A DNA stretch of 34,235 nucleotides from an uncultured Eubacteriales bacterium (lineage in GTDB: Bacteria; Bacillota; Clostridia; Oscillospirales; Oscillospiraceae). Below the pieces are notes generated by a model. The model was not told the DNA's origin. It saw nothing but the letters and a program-made list of their open reading frames with translations, and did no database searches. The translations under genes and the position numbers were made by a program. This document shows positions 7,093-14,535 of the stretch, one piece after another (within the stretch, counting starts at the first letter, position 1; the number at the start of each line of letters is the position of its first letter). The DNA lies in assembly GCA_900545925.1 (NCBI GenBank), contig URAZ01000031.1, positions 1 to 34,235 on the forward strand, read 5' to 3'.

Positions 7093-7120
7093 TATGCTTG
7101 GGTAAAGGTCTTTTCTTTTT
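7072..7120 (+). terminator. Riboswitch expression-platform terminator
   Basis: Arms 7072-7088 and 7094-7110 form a 17-bp stem with one mismatch and one wobble, followed by TTTTCTTTTT. It overlaps the 3' strand of aptamer helix P1, so the aptamer and terminator exclude each other. It ends 28 bp before the oadB start codon. Confidence 0.85.
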
Positions 7121-7148
7121 ATCAAAAAACAAAACAGGAGGACTTTTT

Positions 7149-8276
7149 GTGGCACAGTTATTTTCAAACATCAGCAATCTCAGCTGGCAGCAGGCCGTGA
7201 TGTGGCTGATCGGCGGGATCCTGATCTATCTGGCAATCAAACGGGATATGGAGCCCGCGCTGCTGCTGCCAATGGGCTTCGGCGCGATTCTGGTCAATCT
7301 GCCGCTGTCCGGCGCGGTGACACAGATCATCGACGGCGTGGAGGAGATCGGCGTTCTGAACGTGCTGTTTGACGCGGGAATCGCAAACGAGTTGTTCCCG
7401 CTTCTGCTGTTCGTCGGCATCGGGGCAATGATCGATTTTGAGCCGCTGCTGAACGACCCGAAGCTGATGTTCTTCGGTGCAGCGGCGCAGTTCGGCATTT
7501 TCTTCACCTTCAGCCTTGCAGCCCTTCTGGGCTTCCCCATCAAGGATGCGGCGGCCATCGGCATCATCGGCGCGGCAGATGGCCCGACGGCGATCTTCAT
7601 GGCGAATTTCCTGAAATCCAACTATCTGGGCGCGATCATGGTCGCGGCGTATTCGTACATGGCGCTCGTGCCGCTTGTGCAGCCGCCTGTCATCCGCGCG
7701 CTGACCACAAAGCACGAACGGCTGATCCGCATGCCATACCATCAGCACACGGTTACAAAGCGCACGAAGATTTTATTCCCGATCATTATCACCGCCGTCT
7801 GCGGCATCGTCTCGCCGCGAAGCGTGGCGCTGGTAGGCTTTTTGATGTTCGGCAACCTCATCCGGGTGTGCGGCGTGCTGGATTCTCTTTCCGAGACGGC
7901 GCAGAAGACGCTTTCAAATCTCATTACGCTCTTCCTGGGCCTCACCATCGCCGTGCGCATGCAGGCAGAGTATTTCCTGACAAAGCAGACGCTTCTCATT
8001 ATGGCGCTGGGTCTGGTGGCGTTTATTTTCGACACAGCGGGCGGTGTGCTGGTTGCGAAGCTGATCAATCTGTTCCTGCCGAAGGAGAAAAAACTCAATC
8101 CCATGATCGGCGCCTGCGGCATTTCAGCGTTTCCGATGTCCGCGCGCGTCGTCTACAAAATGGCAATTAAGGAAGACCCGCAGAATTATCTGCTCATGCA
8201 GTGCGTGGGTGTCAACGTATCCGGGCAGGTCGCATCCGTCATCGCGGGCGGTCTGCTGCTGAATCTTTTAGTGTGA
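7149..8276 (+). CDS. oadB: Na+-transporting decarboxylase beta subunit (OadB family)
   Basis: 375 aa integral membrane protein, the Na+-pump subunit of oxaloacetate/methylmalonyl-CoA/glutaconyl-CoA decarboxylases. It couples decarboxylation of a carboxybiotin to Na+ export. Family signatures visible are IGIIGAADGPTAIF with the essential membrane Asp, and NPMIGACGISAFPMSARVV near the C-terminus; about nine to eleven hydrophobic segments are apparent. A GTG start at 7149 is chosen because AGGAGG lies 7 bp before it and the longer frame runs back into the terminator hairpin. No carboxyltransferase (alpha) or biotin-carrier gene is in the window, only a small gamma subunit downstream. Its Mn2+ riboswitch is unusual for this family. 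Confidence 0.93.
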   Translation: MAQLFSNISNLSWQQAVMWLIGGILIYLAIKRDMEPALLLPMGFGAILVNLPLSGAVTQIIDGVEEIGVLNVLFDAGIANELFPLLLFVGIGAMIDFEPLLNDPKLMFFGAAAQFGIFFTFSLAALLGFPIKDAAAIGIIGAADGPTAIFMANFLKSNYLGAIMVAAYSYMALVPLVQPPVIRALTTKHERLIRMPYHQHTVTKRTKILFPIIITAVCGIVSPRSVALVGFLMFGNLIRVCGVLDSLSETAQKTLSNLITLFLGLTIAVRMQAEYFLTKQTLLIMALGLVAFIFDTAGGVLVAKLINLFLPKEKKLNPMIGACGISAFPMSARVVYKMAIKEDPQNYLLMQCVGVNVSGQVASVIAGGLLLNLLV

Positions 8277-8286
8277 GGGAAAGACT

Positions 8287-8418
8287 ATGAATTATGAAGC
8301 ATTCTTACAGACGCTGCCCATCATGGGCAAAGGCATGACCGGCATTTTTCTGGTCACGGGTGTGATCGTGTTTTGCATCCTCATTTTAGGCAAAACGGGC
8401 AACAAACCAGAAAAATAA
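8287..8418 (+). CDS. oadG: Small OadG-like gamma subunit
   Basis: 43 aa, starting 10 bp after the oadB stop with GAGGGAAAG upstream. It has one central hydrophobic helix (about residues 17-35, MTGIFLVTGVIVFCILILG) and a short charged tail (KTGNKPEK). This is the pattern of gamma subunits of Na+-pumping decarboxylases, single-span proteins that stabilise the complex. The motif LPIMGKGMTGIFLVTGVI fits that family closely, although it is shorter than typical OadG (about 80 aa) and lacks the C-terminal His-rich zinc site. Function is assigned from sequence pattern and neighbour. Confidence 0.75.
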   Translation: MNYEAFLQTLPIMGKGMTGIFLVTGVIVFCILILGKTGNKPEK

Positions 8419-8430
8419 AATCAAACGGTC

Positions 8431-8459
8431 TTGAATCAACATACAGATGCAGGTATAAT
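8431..8459 (+). promoter_or_regulatory. Promoter of the SDR-PHP-kinase operon
   Basis: TTGAAT (8431-8436), 17-bp spacer, perfect TATAAT (8454-8459), 31 bp before the start codon at 8491. Confidence 0.8.
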
Positions 8460-8490
8460 AGAGGTACACTTCAAGAAAGAGGGTACTTTT

Positions 8491-9369
8491 ATGTCTGTTG
8501 ATATGACCAAATGGTGCGAGATTGCAAAGGCCAATATGGGCAAGCGTCCGGCTGGCGAGGGCCGGCTCGGCGGCAAGATCTGCATCGTGACCGGCGCGGC
8601 CCAGGGCTTCGGCAAGGGCATTGCGGAGGAACTGTATAAAGAAGGCGCAACCATCGTCATTGCCGATATGAACGAACCGCTGGCAAAGCAGGTTGCAGAG
8701 GAAATGGGTGAACGCGCCGTTGCCATCGCGGTCAACGTCTCCGACGAAGAATCCGTTGCGAACATGGTCGCGCAGACGGTTGAGAAGTTCGGCGGGCTTG
8801 ATCTGATGCTCTCGAACGCGGGCGTCGTCCGCTCCGGCCCTCTGGCGCATGTGGAAAAGAAGGATTTCGACTTCGTCACCAGCGTCAACTACACAGGCTT
8901 CTTCCTCTGTGCAAAATACGCCGCCATCATCATGGAGGCCGAGCACGAGGCGGACCCCGAGGCCATGTTTGATATCGTCACGCTGAACTCCAAGTCCGGC
9001 CTTGAGGGCTCGAACAAGAATTTTGCCTACGCAGGTTCCAAATTCGGCGGCATCGGTCTGACGCAGTCGTTCGCGCTGGAGTTGTGCGCGTACAACATCA
9101 AGGTCAACGCTGTCTGCCCGGGCAACTTCCTCGATGGCCCGCTGTGGTCCGACCCGGTGCGCGGTCTGTTCGTGCAGTATCTCGAGGCTGGCAAGGTTCC
9201 CGGCGCAAAGGCCGTCGCGGACGTGCGCCGTTATTACGAGGCCAAGGTTCCGATGAACCGCGGCTGCCTGCCTGTCGATGTGGCGCGCGCCGTCATGTAC
9301 TGCGTCGAGCAGAAGTACGAGACTGGTCAGGCCATCCCCGTCACCGGCGGTCAGGTCATGCTGAACTGA
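8491..9369 (+). CDS. SDR-family sugar/polyol dehydrogenase
   Basis: 292 aa short-chain dehydrogenase/reductase. The Rossmann glycine motif is VTGAAQGFGKG (residues 33-43), followed by the conserved LSNAGV. Catalytic residues are the Ser in LNSKSG and the Tyr-Lys pair in YAGSK. The C-terminal pattern VNAVCPGNFLDGPLWSDPVRGLFVQYL resembles sorbitol-6-phosphate 2-dehydrogenase (SrlD-like) enzymes. An N-terminal extension of about 28 residues precedes the first strand. The start at 8491 is used rather than the frame start at 8431, because the promoter would otherwise lie inside the gene. First gene of an operon with a PHP hydrolase and a rhamnulokinase, so it probably oxidises or reduces a sugar, polyol or their phosphates. 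Exact substrate unknown. Confidence 0.85.
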   Translation: MSVDMTKWCEIAKANMGKRPAGEGRLGGKICIVTGAAQGFGKGIAEELYKEGATIVIADMNEPLAKQVAEEMGERAVAIAVNVSDEESVANMVAQTVEKFGGLDLMLSNAGVVRSGPLAHVEKKDFDFVTSVNYTGFFLCAKYAAIIMEAEHEADPEAMFDIVTLNSKSGLEGSNKNFAYAGSKFGGIGLTQSFALELCAYNIKVNAVCPGNFLDGPLWSDPVRGLFVQYLEAGKVPGAKAVADVRRYYEAKVPMNRGCLPVDVARAVMYCVEQKYETGQAIPVTGGQVMLN

Positions 9370-9379
9370 GGGCCGCGCG

Positions 9380-10549
9380 ATGATCGAGATCGACATTCTG
9401 AACAAACTCAACGCGCCCACGCGGGAAGAACGCCTTGCAAATCTCAAAGAGATTCTGAAGACCACCGAATTCCCGCCCATGGTGCCGCAGTACATCAACA
9501 ATCATATTCATACGACCTATTCGTTCTCGCCCTACTCCCCCACCGCCGCGGTCTATGCCGCGCGGATGGAAGGCCTGTGCACAGCTGGCATCATTGACCA
9601 CGACTCTATTTCCGGCGCGCGGGAATTCCTCGCGGCGGCAGAGTTGGTCGGCATGCCGGTGACCGTCGGCATGGAGTGCCGCGTATCGATGGACAGCACG
9701 GCGATGCAGAGCAAGCGCACGAACAACCCCGATCAGGTCGGCGTCAGCTACATGACCATCCAGTCCGTTCCGCACGACAAAATTGAAACGCTCAACGCAT
9801 GGTTCGCGCCCTACCGCGCGGCCAGAGGCCGCCGGAACCGCGCGATGGTTGAAAAAATCAACGCGCTGCTGGACGGCATCGCGCTGGACTATGACCGCGA
9901 CGTGCTCCCGCTGTCGGAGGCGAAGGAGGACGGCGGCGTAACCGAGCGCCATCTCATGTACGCGCTGGCAAAGAAAATGGTTGTAAAAGCCGGAAAGGGC
10001 CAGCCAATGGTGGACTACCTCGCCTCCATCGGTCTGAACCTGTCTGCCAAGCAGCAGGCCCAGATGCTGGACACGGCATACCCGTTCTACGAGTATGACC
10101 TGCTGGGCATTTTAAAATCGGCGTTCGTGCCGAAAATTTATATCGATGCGACGGAGGAATGCCCGAACGTGCGCGACGTGGCCAAGCTGTGCAATGACAT
10201 CGACGCGCTTTTGTGCTACGCGTATCTTGGCGACGTGACGGCCTCCGTCACAGGCGACAAGAAGGCGCAGAAGTTTGAGGACGATTACCTGGACGACGTG
10301 ATCGCCTGCGTCAAAAGCTGCGGCATCCGCGCCGTCACCTATATGCCGACGCGCAACACGCCGGAGCAGCTGACCAGACTTCGCCGTCTCTGCGACGAAA
10401 ACGGTCTGTTCCAGGTCTCGGGCGAGGACATCAACTCCCCGCGCCAGTCGTTCGTCATCAAGGCCATGGAAAACCCGCTGTTCTCCAACCTGATCGACGC
10501 GACCTGGAAGCTGATCGAGCACGAAAAGACCGGCTCTGCCATCTGCTGA
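9380..10549 (+). CDS. PHP-domain metal-dependent hydrolase
   Basis: 389 aa. PHP domains are polymerase-and-histidinol-phosphatase-type metallohydrolases that use three metal ions, usually cleaving phosphate esters. The first metal motif is NHIHTTYSFSPY (His42, His44), followed by GIIDHDS and GMECRV, as expected. The rest (about residues 110-389) is a large insert plus a helical C-terminal part with TYMPTRNTPEQL and GEDINSPRQSF, which probably closes the metal site. It starts 10 bp after the SDR stop with only GAGGG upstream, and is followed after 25 bp by the kinase. A sugar-phosphate phosphatase role in the same pathway is inferred from context. Confidence 0.85.
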   Translation: MIEIDILNKLNAPTREERLANLKEILKTTEFPPMVPQYINNHIHTTYSFSPYSPTAAVYAARMEGLCTAGIIDHDSISGAREFLAAAELVGMPVTVGMECRVSMDSTAMQSKRTNNPDQVGVSYMTIQSVPHDKIETLNAWFAPYRAARGRRNRAMVEKINALLDGIALDYDRDVLPLSEAKEDGGVTERHLMYALAKKMVVKAGKGQPMVDYLASIGLNLSAKQQAQMLDTAYPFYEYDLLGILKSAFVPKIYIDATEECPNVRDVAKLCNDIDALLCYAYLGDVTASVTGDKKAQKFEDDYLDDVIACVKSCGIRAVTYMPTRNTPEQLTRLRRLCDENGLFQVSGEDINSPRQSFVIKAMENPLFSNLIDATWKLIEHEKTGSAIC

Positions 10550-10574
10550 GCCAAAACGAAAGGGGCATGACACC

Positions 10575-12038
10575 ATGAGAAACCTGTTGGCGTTCGACCT
10601 CGGCGCGAGCAACGGCCGCGCGATTTTAGGCCAGTTCGACGGCGAGACAATCACCATGCGCGAACTGCATCGGTTTGAAAACAATTACATTGAGATGAAC
10701 GGCGTGTTCTACTGGGATCTGCCGTATCTCTACAACCAGCTGAAGCAGGGTCTGCTTGCGTTTAAGAATGCAAATGTCGGCGAACTCGACTGCATCGGCA
10801 TCGATACCTGGGGCGTTGATTACGGCCTGCTTGACCAAAACGGTCAGCTGCTGTCCAATCCGCGTTCGTACCGCTACGCGGTTGACGCAGATATGGAAGA
10901 GGCGTGGAAAATCGTCGATTTTAAGACGCTTTTCGCCCGCACGGGCATCGCAACCATGAATTTCAACACCGTCTACCAGCTTTACCGCCGCAAGCGGCAG
11001 CACGACCCCGCATTGGACGCAGCGCAGACACTGCTGATGCTGCCCGACCTGTTGGGCTTCTTCCTGACGGGTGAAGCAAAGACGGAATACACCGACGCAA
11101 CGACCTCCATGCTCTATAACCCCACCACGAAGGACTGGGATTGGCAGACGATCGACGCGCTGGGCCTGCCGAGGAAAATCTTTACGAAGCTTGACCGTGC
11201 GGGCACGCTGCGTGGAAAACTCCGTCCGGAACTGGCCGCAGAACTCGGCATGAATCAGGCAAATTTCGCCGCTGTCGGCACGCACGACACGGCTTCCGCC
11301 GTCGCTGCTATCCCCGGCACGGGCAGCTTCGCGTTCTGCTCCAGCGGCACTTGGTCGCTGTTCGGTGTGGAGACGGACGAACCGATTCTGACGGACGCCG
11401 TGCGCGACGCGAATTTCTCCAACGAAGGCACGATTCAGGGCGGTTTCCGGCCTCTCAAAAACATCATGGGCCTGTGGCTCATTCAGGAGTGCCGGAGAGA
11501 CTGGCAGAAGGCCGGCATGAGCCTCAGCTGGAGCGACATTGTCGAGGAAGCAAAAAAGGCCGAGTCTTTCCGTTCTGTCCTCGACCCCGATTACGGCGAA
11601 TTCTTTGCCGGAGGCCGGATGGTCGAGAAAATTCAGGACTTCTGCCGCAAGACGAACCAGCCGGTACCGGAAACCGTCGGGCAGATCGCGCGGTGCATCT
11701 ATGAATCGCTGGCGCTTAAATACCGCTGGGCGCTCGAGCGTCTGGAGGAGATCAAGGGCCAGCGTATCGATACGCTGAACATCGTCGGCGGCGGCTGCCA
11801 GAATAAGCTGCTCAATCAGTTTGTCGCGGACTCCATCGACCGGCCCGTCATCACCGGCCCCATCGAGGGCGCAGCCATCGGCAATCTGCTGGCCCAGGCC
11901 ATGGCGCTGGGCGATATTACGACGATGGACGAACTGCGCACCGTTGTGCGCCGTTCCGAGGCCGTCAGCACCTATGAGCCGCATCACACGCCGGAATGGG
12001 AAGCCACATATCAGAAGCTGCTTTCCTTCAGCAAGTAA
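10575..12038 (+). CDS. rhaB: Rhamnulokinase-type FGGY sugar kinase
   Basis: 487 aa FGGY-family kinase, closest by eye to rhamnulokinase (RhaB). N-terminal phosphate loop LAFDLGASNGRAILG; IGIDTWGVDYGLLD with the catalytic-base region; GTHDTASAVAAIPG and the adenosine motif LNIVGGGCQNKLLNQF near the C-terminus. RhaB phosphorylates L-rhamnulose at O-1. AGGGGCATG lies upstream. Unusually, no rhamnose isomerase or rhamnulose-1-phosphate aldolase lies beside it. Its partners are an SDR dehydrogenase and a PHP hydrolase, so the true substrate may be another deoxy-ketose or ketose. A terminator follows directly. Confidence 0.9.
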   Translation: MRNLLAFDLGASNGRAILGQFDGETITMRELHRFENNYIEMNGVFYWDLPYLYNQLKQGLLAFKNANVGELDCIGIDTWGVDYGLLDQNGQLLSNPRSYRYAVDADMEEAWKIVDFKTLFARTGIATMNFNTVYQLYRRKRQHDPALDAAQTLLMLPDLLGFFLTGEAKTEYTDATTSMLYNPTTKDWDWQTIDALGLPRKIFTKLDRAGTLRGKLRPELAAELGMNQANFAAVGTHDTASAVAAIPGTGSFAFCSSGTWSLFGVETDEPILTDAVRDANFSNEGTIQGGFRPLKNIMGLWLIQECRRDWQKAGMSLSWSDIVEEAKKAESFRSVLDPDYGEFFAGGRMVEKIQDFCRKTNQPVPETVGQIARCIYESLALKYRWALERLEEIKGQRIDTLNIVGGGCQNKLLNQFVADSIDRPVITGPIEGAAIGNLLAQAMALGDITTMDELRTVVRRSEAVSTYEPHHTPEWEATYQKLLSFSK

Positions 12039-12050
12039 CGTGATTCAAAA

Positions 12051-12080
12051 ACGCCGGAAGCGATTGCTTCCGGCGTTTTG
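12051..12080 (+). terminator. Terminator after rhaB
   Basis: A perfect 12-bp stem (12051-12062 with 12067-12078), 4-nt loop and TTTT. The aldehyde dehydrogenase ribosome site (AAAGGAG) begins only about 4 bp later, so the hairpin may act as an attenuator for the next gene. Confidence 0.9.
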
Positions 12081-12095
12081 AAAAGGAGAATCCAT

Positions 12096-13460
12096 ATGGA
12101 TATTCAAGAACTCGTCCGCGCGCAGCGGGCATATTTTCTCTCCGGCGCAACGCGTTCCTATGCGTTCCGAATGGAGCAGCTGAAAAAATTACAGCAGGCG
12201 CTGCGGTCAAATGAAGCGCTGCTGGAGCAGGCCATGTATCAGGACTTCCGCAAGGCCCCCATGGAGGTCTACATGTGCGAAACAGGCATGGTATTGGAGG
12301 AAGTGCGTTTTCATCTGAAGCACCTGAAGGGCTGGATGCGTGAGCGCACCGTCCCGACGCCGCTGGCGCAGTTCCCGTCAAAAAGCTTCGTCTCGCCGGA
12401 GCCGTATGGCGTTGCGCTGATCATCTCGCCGTGGAATTATCCCGTTCAACTCTGCCTGTCGCCGCTGGTGGGCGCGATCTCCGGTGGCAACTGCGCCGTC
12501 GTAAAGCCGTCGGCCTATGCACCCGCAACCAGTGCGGCCATTGCGAAGCTGATTGCCGAGAACTTTGACACGCGCTATATCGCCGCTGTCGAAGGCGGAC
12601 GTGCGGAAAACAGCGCGCTGTTATCGCAGCGCTTTGACACCATTTTCTTCACCGGCAGCGTCGCCGTCGGCAAGGTCGTGATGGAGGCTGCGGCCAAGCA
12701 CCTCACGCCCGTCACGCTCGAACTTGGCGGCAAAAGCCCCGCCATTGTGGATAAAACCGCCGATGTGAAGCTCGCCGCGCGGCGCATCGCGTTCGGCAAG
12801 GTCTTGAATGCCGGTCAGACCTGCGTGGAGCCGGACTATCTGCTGATTGAGAAATCGGTCAAACCCGCGTTCATCGAGGCATACAGGCAGGCGCTGCGCG
12901 AATTCTTCCCGGACGGCAAAATGGACGAAATGCCCGTGATCGTCTCGGAAAAGCACTTTGCCCGCGTGACGGCGCTGTTGGAGGGACAGACAGCTGTGGT
13001 CGGCGGAGAATTTGACGAAAAAACGCGCTTCGTTGCGCCCACGCTACTGGACGGAGTTTCCCCGGACAGCCCCGTTATGCAGGAAGAAATCTTCGGGCCA
13101 ATCCTGCCCATGCTGGAATTTGACCGACTGGACAAGGCCATTAATTTCATCCGCAGCCGGGAAAAGCCGTTGGCGCTGTATCTGTTCACGTCTGACAAGG
13201 CAGCCGAACGCCGCGTGCTGGATACCTGCTCCTTCGGCGGCGGCTGCATCAACGACACGATCATCCATCTTGCTACTACACACATGCCTTTCGGCGGCGT
13301 AGGAAACAGCGGCATGGGCAGCTACCACGGCAAAAAAAGCTTCGACACGTTCACGCACGCACGCAGCATCGTCAAAAAATCGACATGGCTCGATCTTCCG
13401 ATGCGGTATCACCCGTATTCGGAGAAAAAACTCGGGCTGGTGAAAAAGTTTATGAAATAG
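12096..13460 (+). CDS. Class 3 aldehyde dehydrogenase
   Basis: 454 aa NAD(P)-dependent aldehyde dehydrogenase of the ALDH3 type (fatty/aromatic aldehyde group), lacking the longer N-terminus of class 1/2 enzymes. Seen: cofactor-site ISPWNYP and FFTGSVAVGK, the general-base Glu in TLELGGKSP, and the nucleophilic Cys in NAGQTCVEPDY. EEIFGPILP, the late MPFGGVGNSGMGSYHGKKSFDTFTH and a basic, hydrophobic C-terminal tail typical of the class are also present. The start MDIQEL at 12096 has AAAGGAG at good spacing. No promoter is visible between the rhaB terminator and this gene, so read-through from the sugar operon may drive it. It could detoxify or oxidise an aldehyde released by that pathway. 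Confidence 0.92.
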   Translation: MDIQELVRAQRAYFLSGATRSYAFRMEQLKKLQQALRSNEALLEQAMYQDFRKAPMEVYMCETGMVLEEVRFHLKHLKGWMRERTVPTPLAQFPSKSFVSPEPYGVALIISPWNYPVQLCLSPLVGAISGGNCAVVKPSAYAPATSAAIAKLIAENFDTRYIAAVEGGRAENSALLSQRFDTIFFTGSVAVGKVVMEAAAKHLTPVTLELGGKSPAIVDKTADVKLAARRIAFGKVLNAGQTCVEPDYLLIEKSVKPAFIEAYRQALREFFPDGKMDEMPVIVSEKHFARVTALLEGQTAVVGGEFDEKTRFVAPTLLDGVSPDSPVMQEEIFGPILPMLEFDRLDKAINFIRSREKPLALYLFTSDKAAERRVLDTCSFGGGCINDTIIHLATTHMPFGGVGNSGMGSYHGKKSFDTFTHARSIVKKSTWLDLPMRYHPYSEKKLGLVKKFMK

Positions 13461-13615
13461 CGCCAGTTCCATGGCCTGCCATCAAATCCGCTTCTGACAC
13501 CATCCCATGCAGCAAGAATGGCCGCACCTATAAACATCAGAACCGCGATACCTTCTATCAGCCATCCGATGATATGTGCGCCGCGATTTTTTCTTCCGCG
13601 CTCTTTTTTGTCCAT
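13409..13615 (-). CDS. Possible small membrane protein overlapping GNAT and ALDH ends
   Basis: A 68-aa frame with one convincing hydrophobic helix (IIGWLIEGIAVLMFIGAAILAAW) after a basic N-terminus (KKERGRKNRG), the positive-inside pattern of a small membrane protein. It starts inside the last 58 bp of the GNAT gene in another frame, with only a weak GGAAA upstream. It ends inside the last 52 bp of the convergent aldehyde dehydrogenase gene. Both overlaps argue for caution. It could be a real coupled gene or a chance frame. Nothing else occupies 13461-13557. Confidence 0.3.
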   Translation of the reverse strand: MDKKERGRKNRGAHIIGWLIEGIAVLMFIGAAILAAWDGVRSGFDGRPWNWRYFINFFTSPSFFSEYG

Positions 13616-14094
13616 TTTCCAAATGCCTGGGATTCCATGGACGGAACATAGCCCAGATCCTGATAGCCCAGTTTCAGAAGCAGTCCCATGCTTGCAGCAT
13701 TTTGCGGATCTGTGAAGCAGACAAATTCCCGGTCAGGCGCTTTCTGATGAAGAAGGTCGATTAGGGCCGAAAGAGCCTCGAACGCGTACCCATGACGATG
13801 ATATTGATAGGAAAATGTGTATCCAAGAGAAATCGTATTGTCCTTCGGCACGACAACGATCTCGCCGATCATTTCATTCGTTTCCTTTCTCGCCACGGCA
13901 AGCATGCAGGGTGCCTCTGCCGACAGCGTATCATGCGCCCGGCGTTCGACCAGTTCTGCGATCTGTGCATAATCTTTTGTCTGGCCCCTCTGATAGCGGG
14001 AGCAGCGTTCGTTATTTCTATAGTCGAACATGACAGCCGCATCACCGGACATTGTATTTCGCAGATAAAGCCGTTCTGTTTCCAAGAAGACCAT
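13558..14094 (-). CDS. GNAT-family N-acetyltransferase (RimJ/RimL-like)
   Basis: 178 aa. Acetyl-CoA-dependent N-acetyltransferase. The opening LETERLYLRNTMSGDAAVMFDY is the RimJ/RimL subgroup signature. The acetyl-CoA loop region reads SLGYTFSYQYHRHGYAFEALSALIDLLHQ, followed by FTDPQNAASMGLLLKLGYQDLGY. The start at 14094 has GGAGGG at 8 bp; the frame continues to 14136 without a ribosome site. The substrate may be a ribosomal or other protein N-terminus, or a small molecule; sequence alone does not tell. Divergent from nothing; it follows the cupin gene across a terminator. Confidence 0.85.
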   Translation of the reverse strand: MVFLETERLYLRNTMSGDAAVMFDYRNNERCSRYQRGQTKDYAQIAELVERRAHDTLSAEAPCMLAVARKETNEMIGEIVVVPKDNTISLGYTFSYQYHRHGYAFEALSALIDLLHQKAPDREFVCFTDPQNAASMGLLLKLGYQDLGYVPSMESQAFGKWTKKSAEEKIAAHISSDG

Positions 14095-14134
14095 TGCCGT
14101 TCCCTCCGTCGCTCTTGCTTGAAAAAACAGTATC

Positions 14135-14164
14135 AACCGCCCCGACTGTCTAGCCGGGGCGGTT
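14135..14164. terminator. Terminator between cupin and GNAT genes
   Basis: A perfect 10-bp GC stem (14135-14144 with 14155-14164), 10-nt loop, 5 bp after the cupin stop on the minus strand; a T-run follows at a short distance on the minus strand. Confidence 0.75.
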
Positions 14165-14169
14165 TTGGA

Positions 14170-14520
14170 TCACCGGTTCGGGACGATCACGGCCAGAAAG
14201 CGCGTGACGGAGCCGGTGTGATTGCGAATGGAATGGGTATGGCCGTCGGCGCAGAATTCCGCGTCGCCGACGTGCAGTTCGCGGCTCTCGCCGTCCTCGG
14301 TGACGGTGGCCGCACCCTCGAGGATGTAATACGCCTCGCCGTTCGTCTCGTGCGGGTGGACGCCGACGGATTCGCCGGGCTGGAGCGTGATAACGGCCAT
14401 CATCTCCGCGCGGCTGCCGAGCTGCTCGGCAGAGAACAGATAGCGGAAGCTGGGGCTGCCGTCGCCGCCGCGGATGTTGTGCTTGACGGCAGTCTGCATG
14501 TCATTTTTCATCTGGAACAT
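14170..14520 (-). CDS. Small cupin-domain protein
   Basis: 116 aa single-domain cupin, a beta-barrel metal-binding fold. Cupin motif 1 is visible as VGVHPHETNGEAYYILEGAATV (two His, one Glu) and motif 2 as CADGHTHSIRNHTG. Such small proteins act as dioxygenase-, isomerase- or sensor-like domains; the specific role cannot be read from sequence. AGGAGG lies 9 bp before the ATG at 14520. It begins 15 bp after the rlmH stop and ends before a terminator, so it is probably cotranscribed with rlmH. Confidence 0.85.
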   Translation of the reverse strand: MFQMKNDMQTAVKHNIRGGDGSPSFRYLFSAEQLGSRAEMMAVITLQPGESVGVHPHETNGEAYYILEGAATVTEDGESRELHVGDAEFCADGHTHSIRNHTGSVTRFLAVIVPNR

Positions 14521-14535
14521 CGCAAATTCCTCCTG

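Noticed and set aside
10626..11987. 453-residue minus-strand frame
   Set aside because: Antisense to rhaB; codon-bias artefact.
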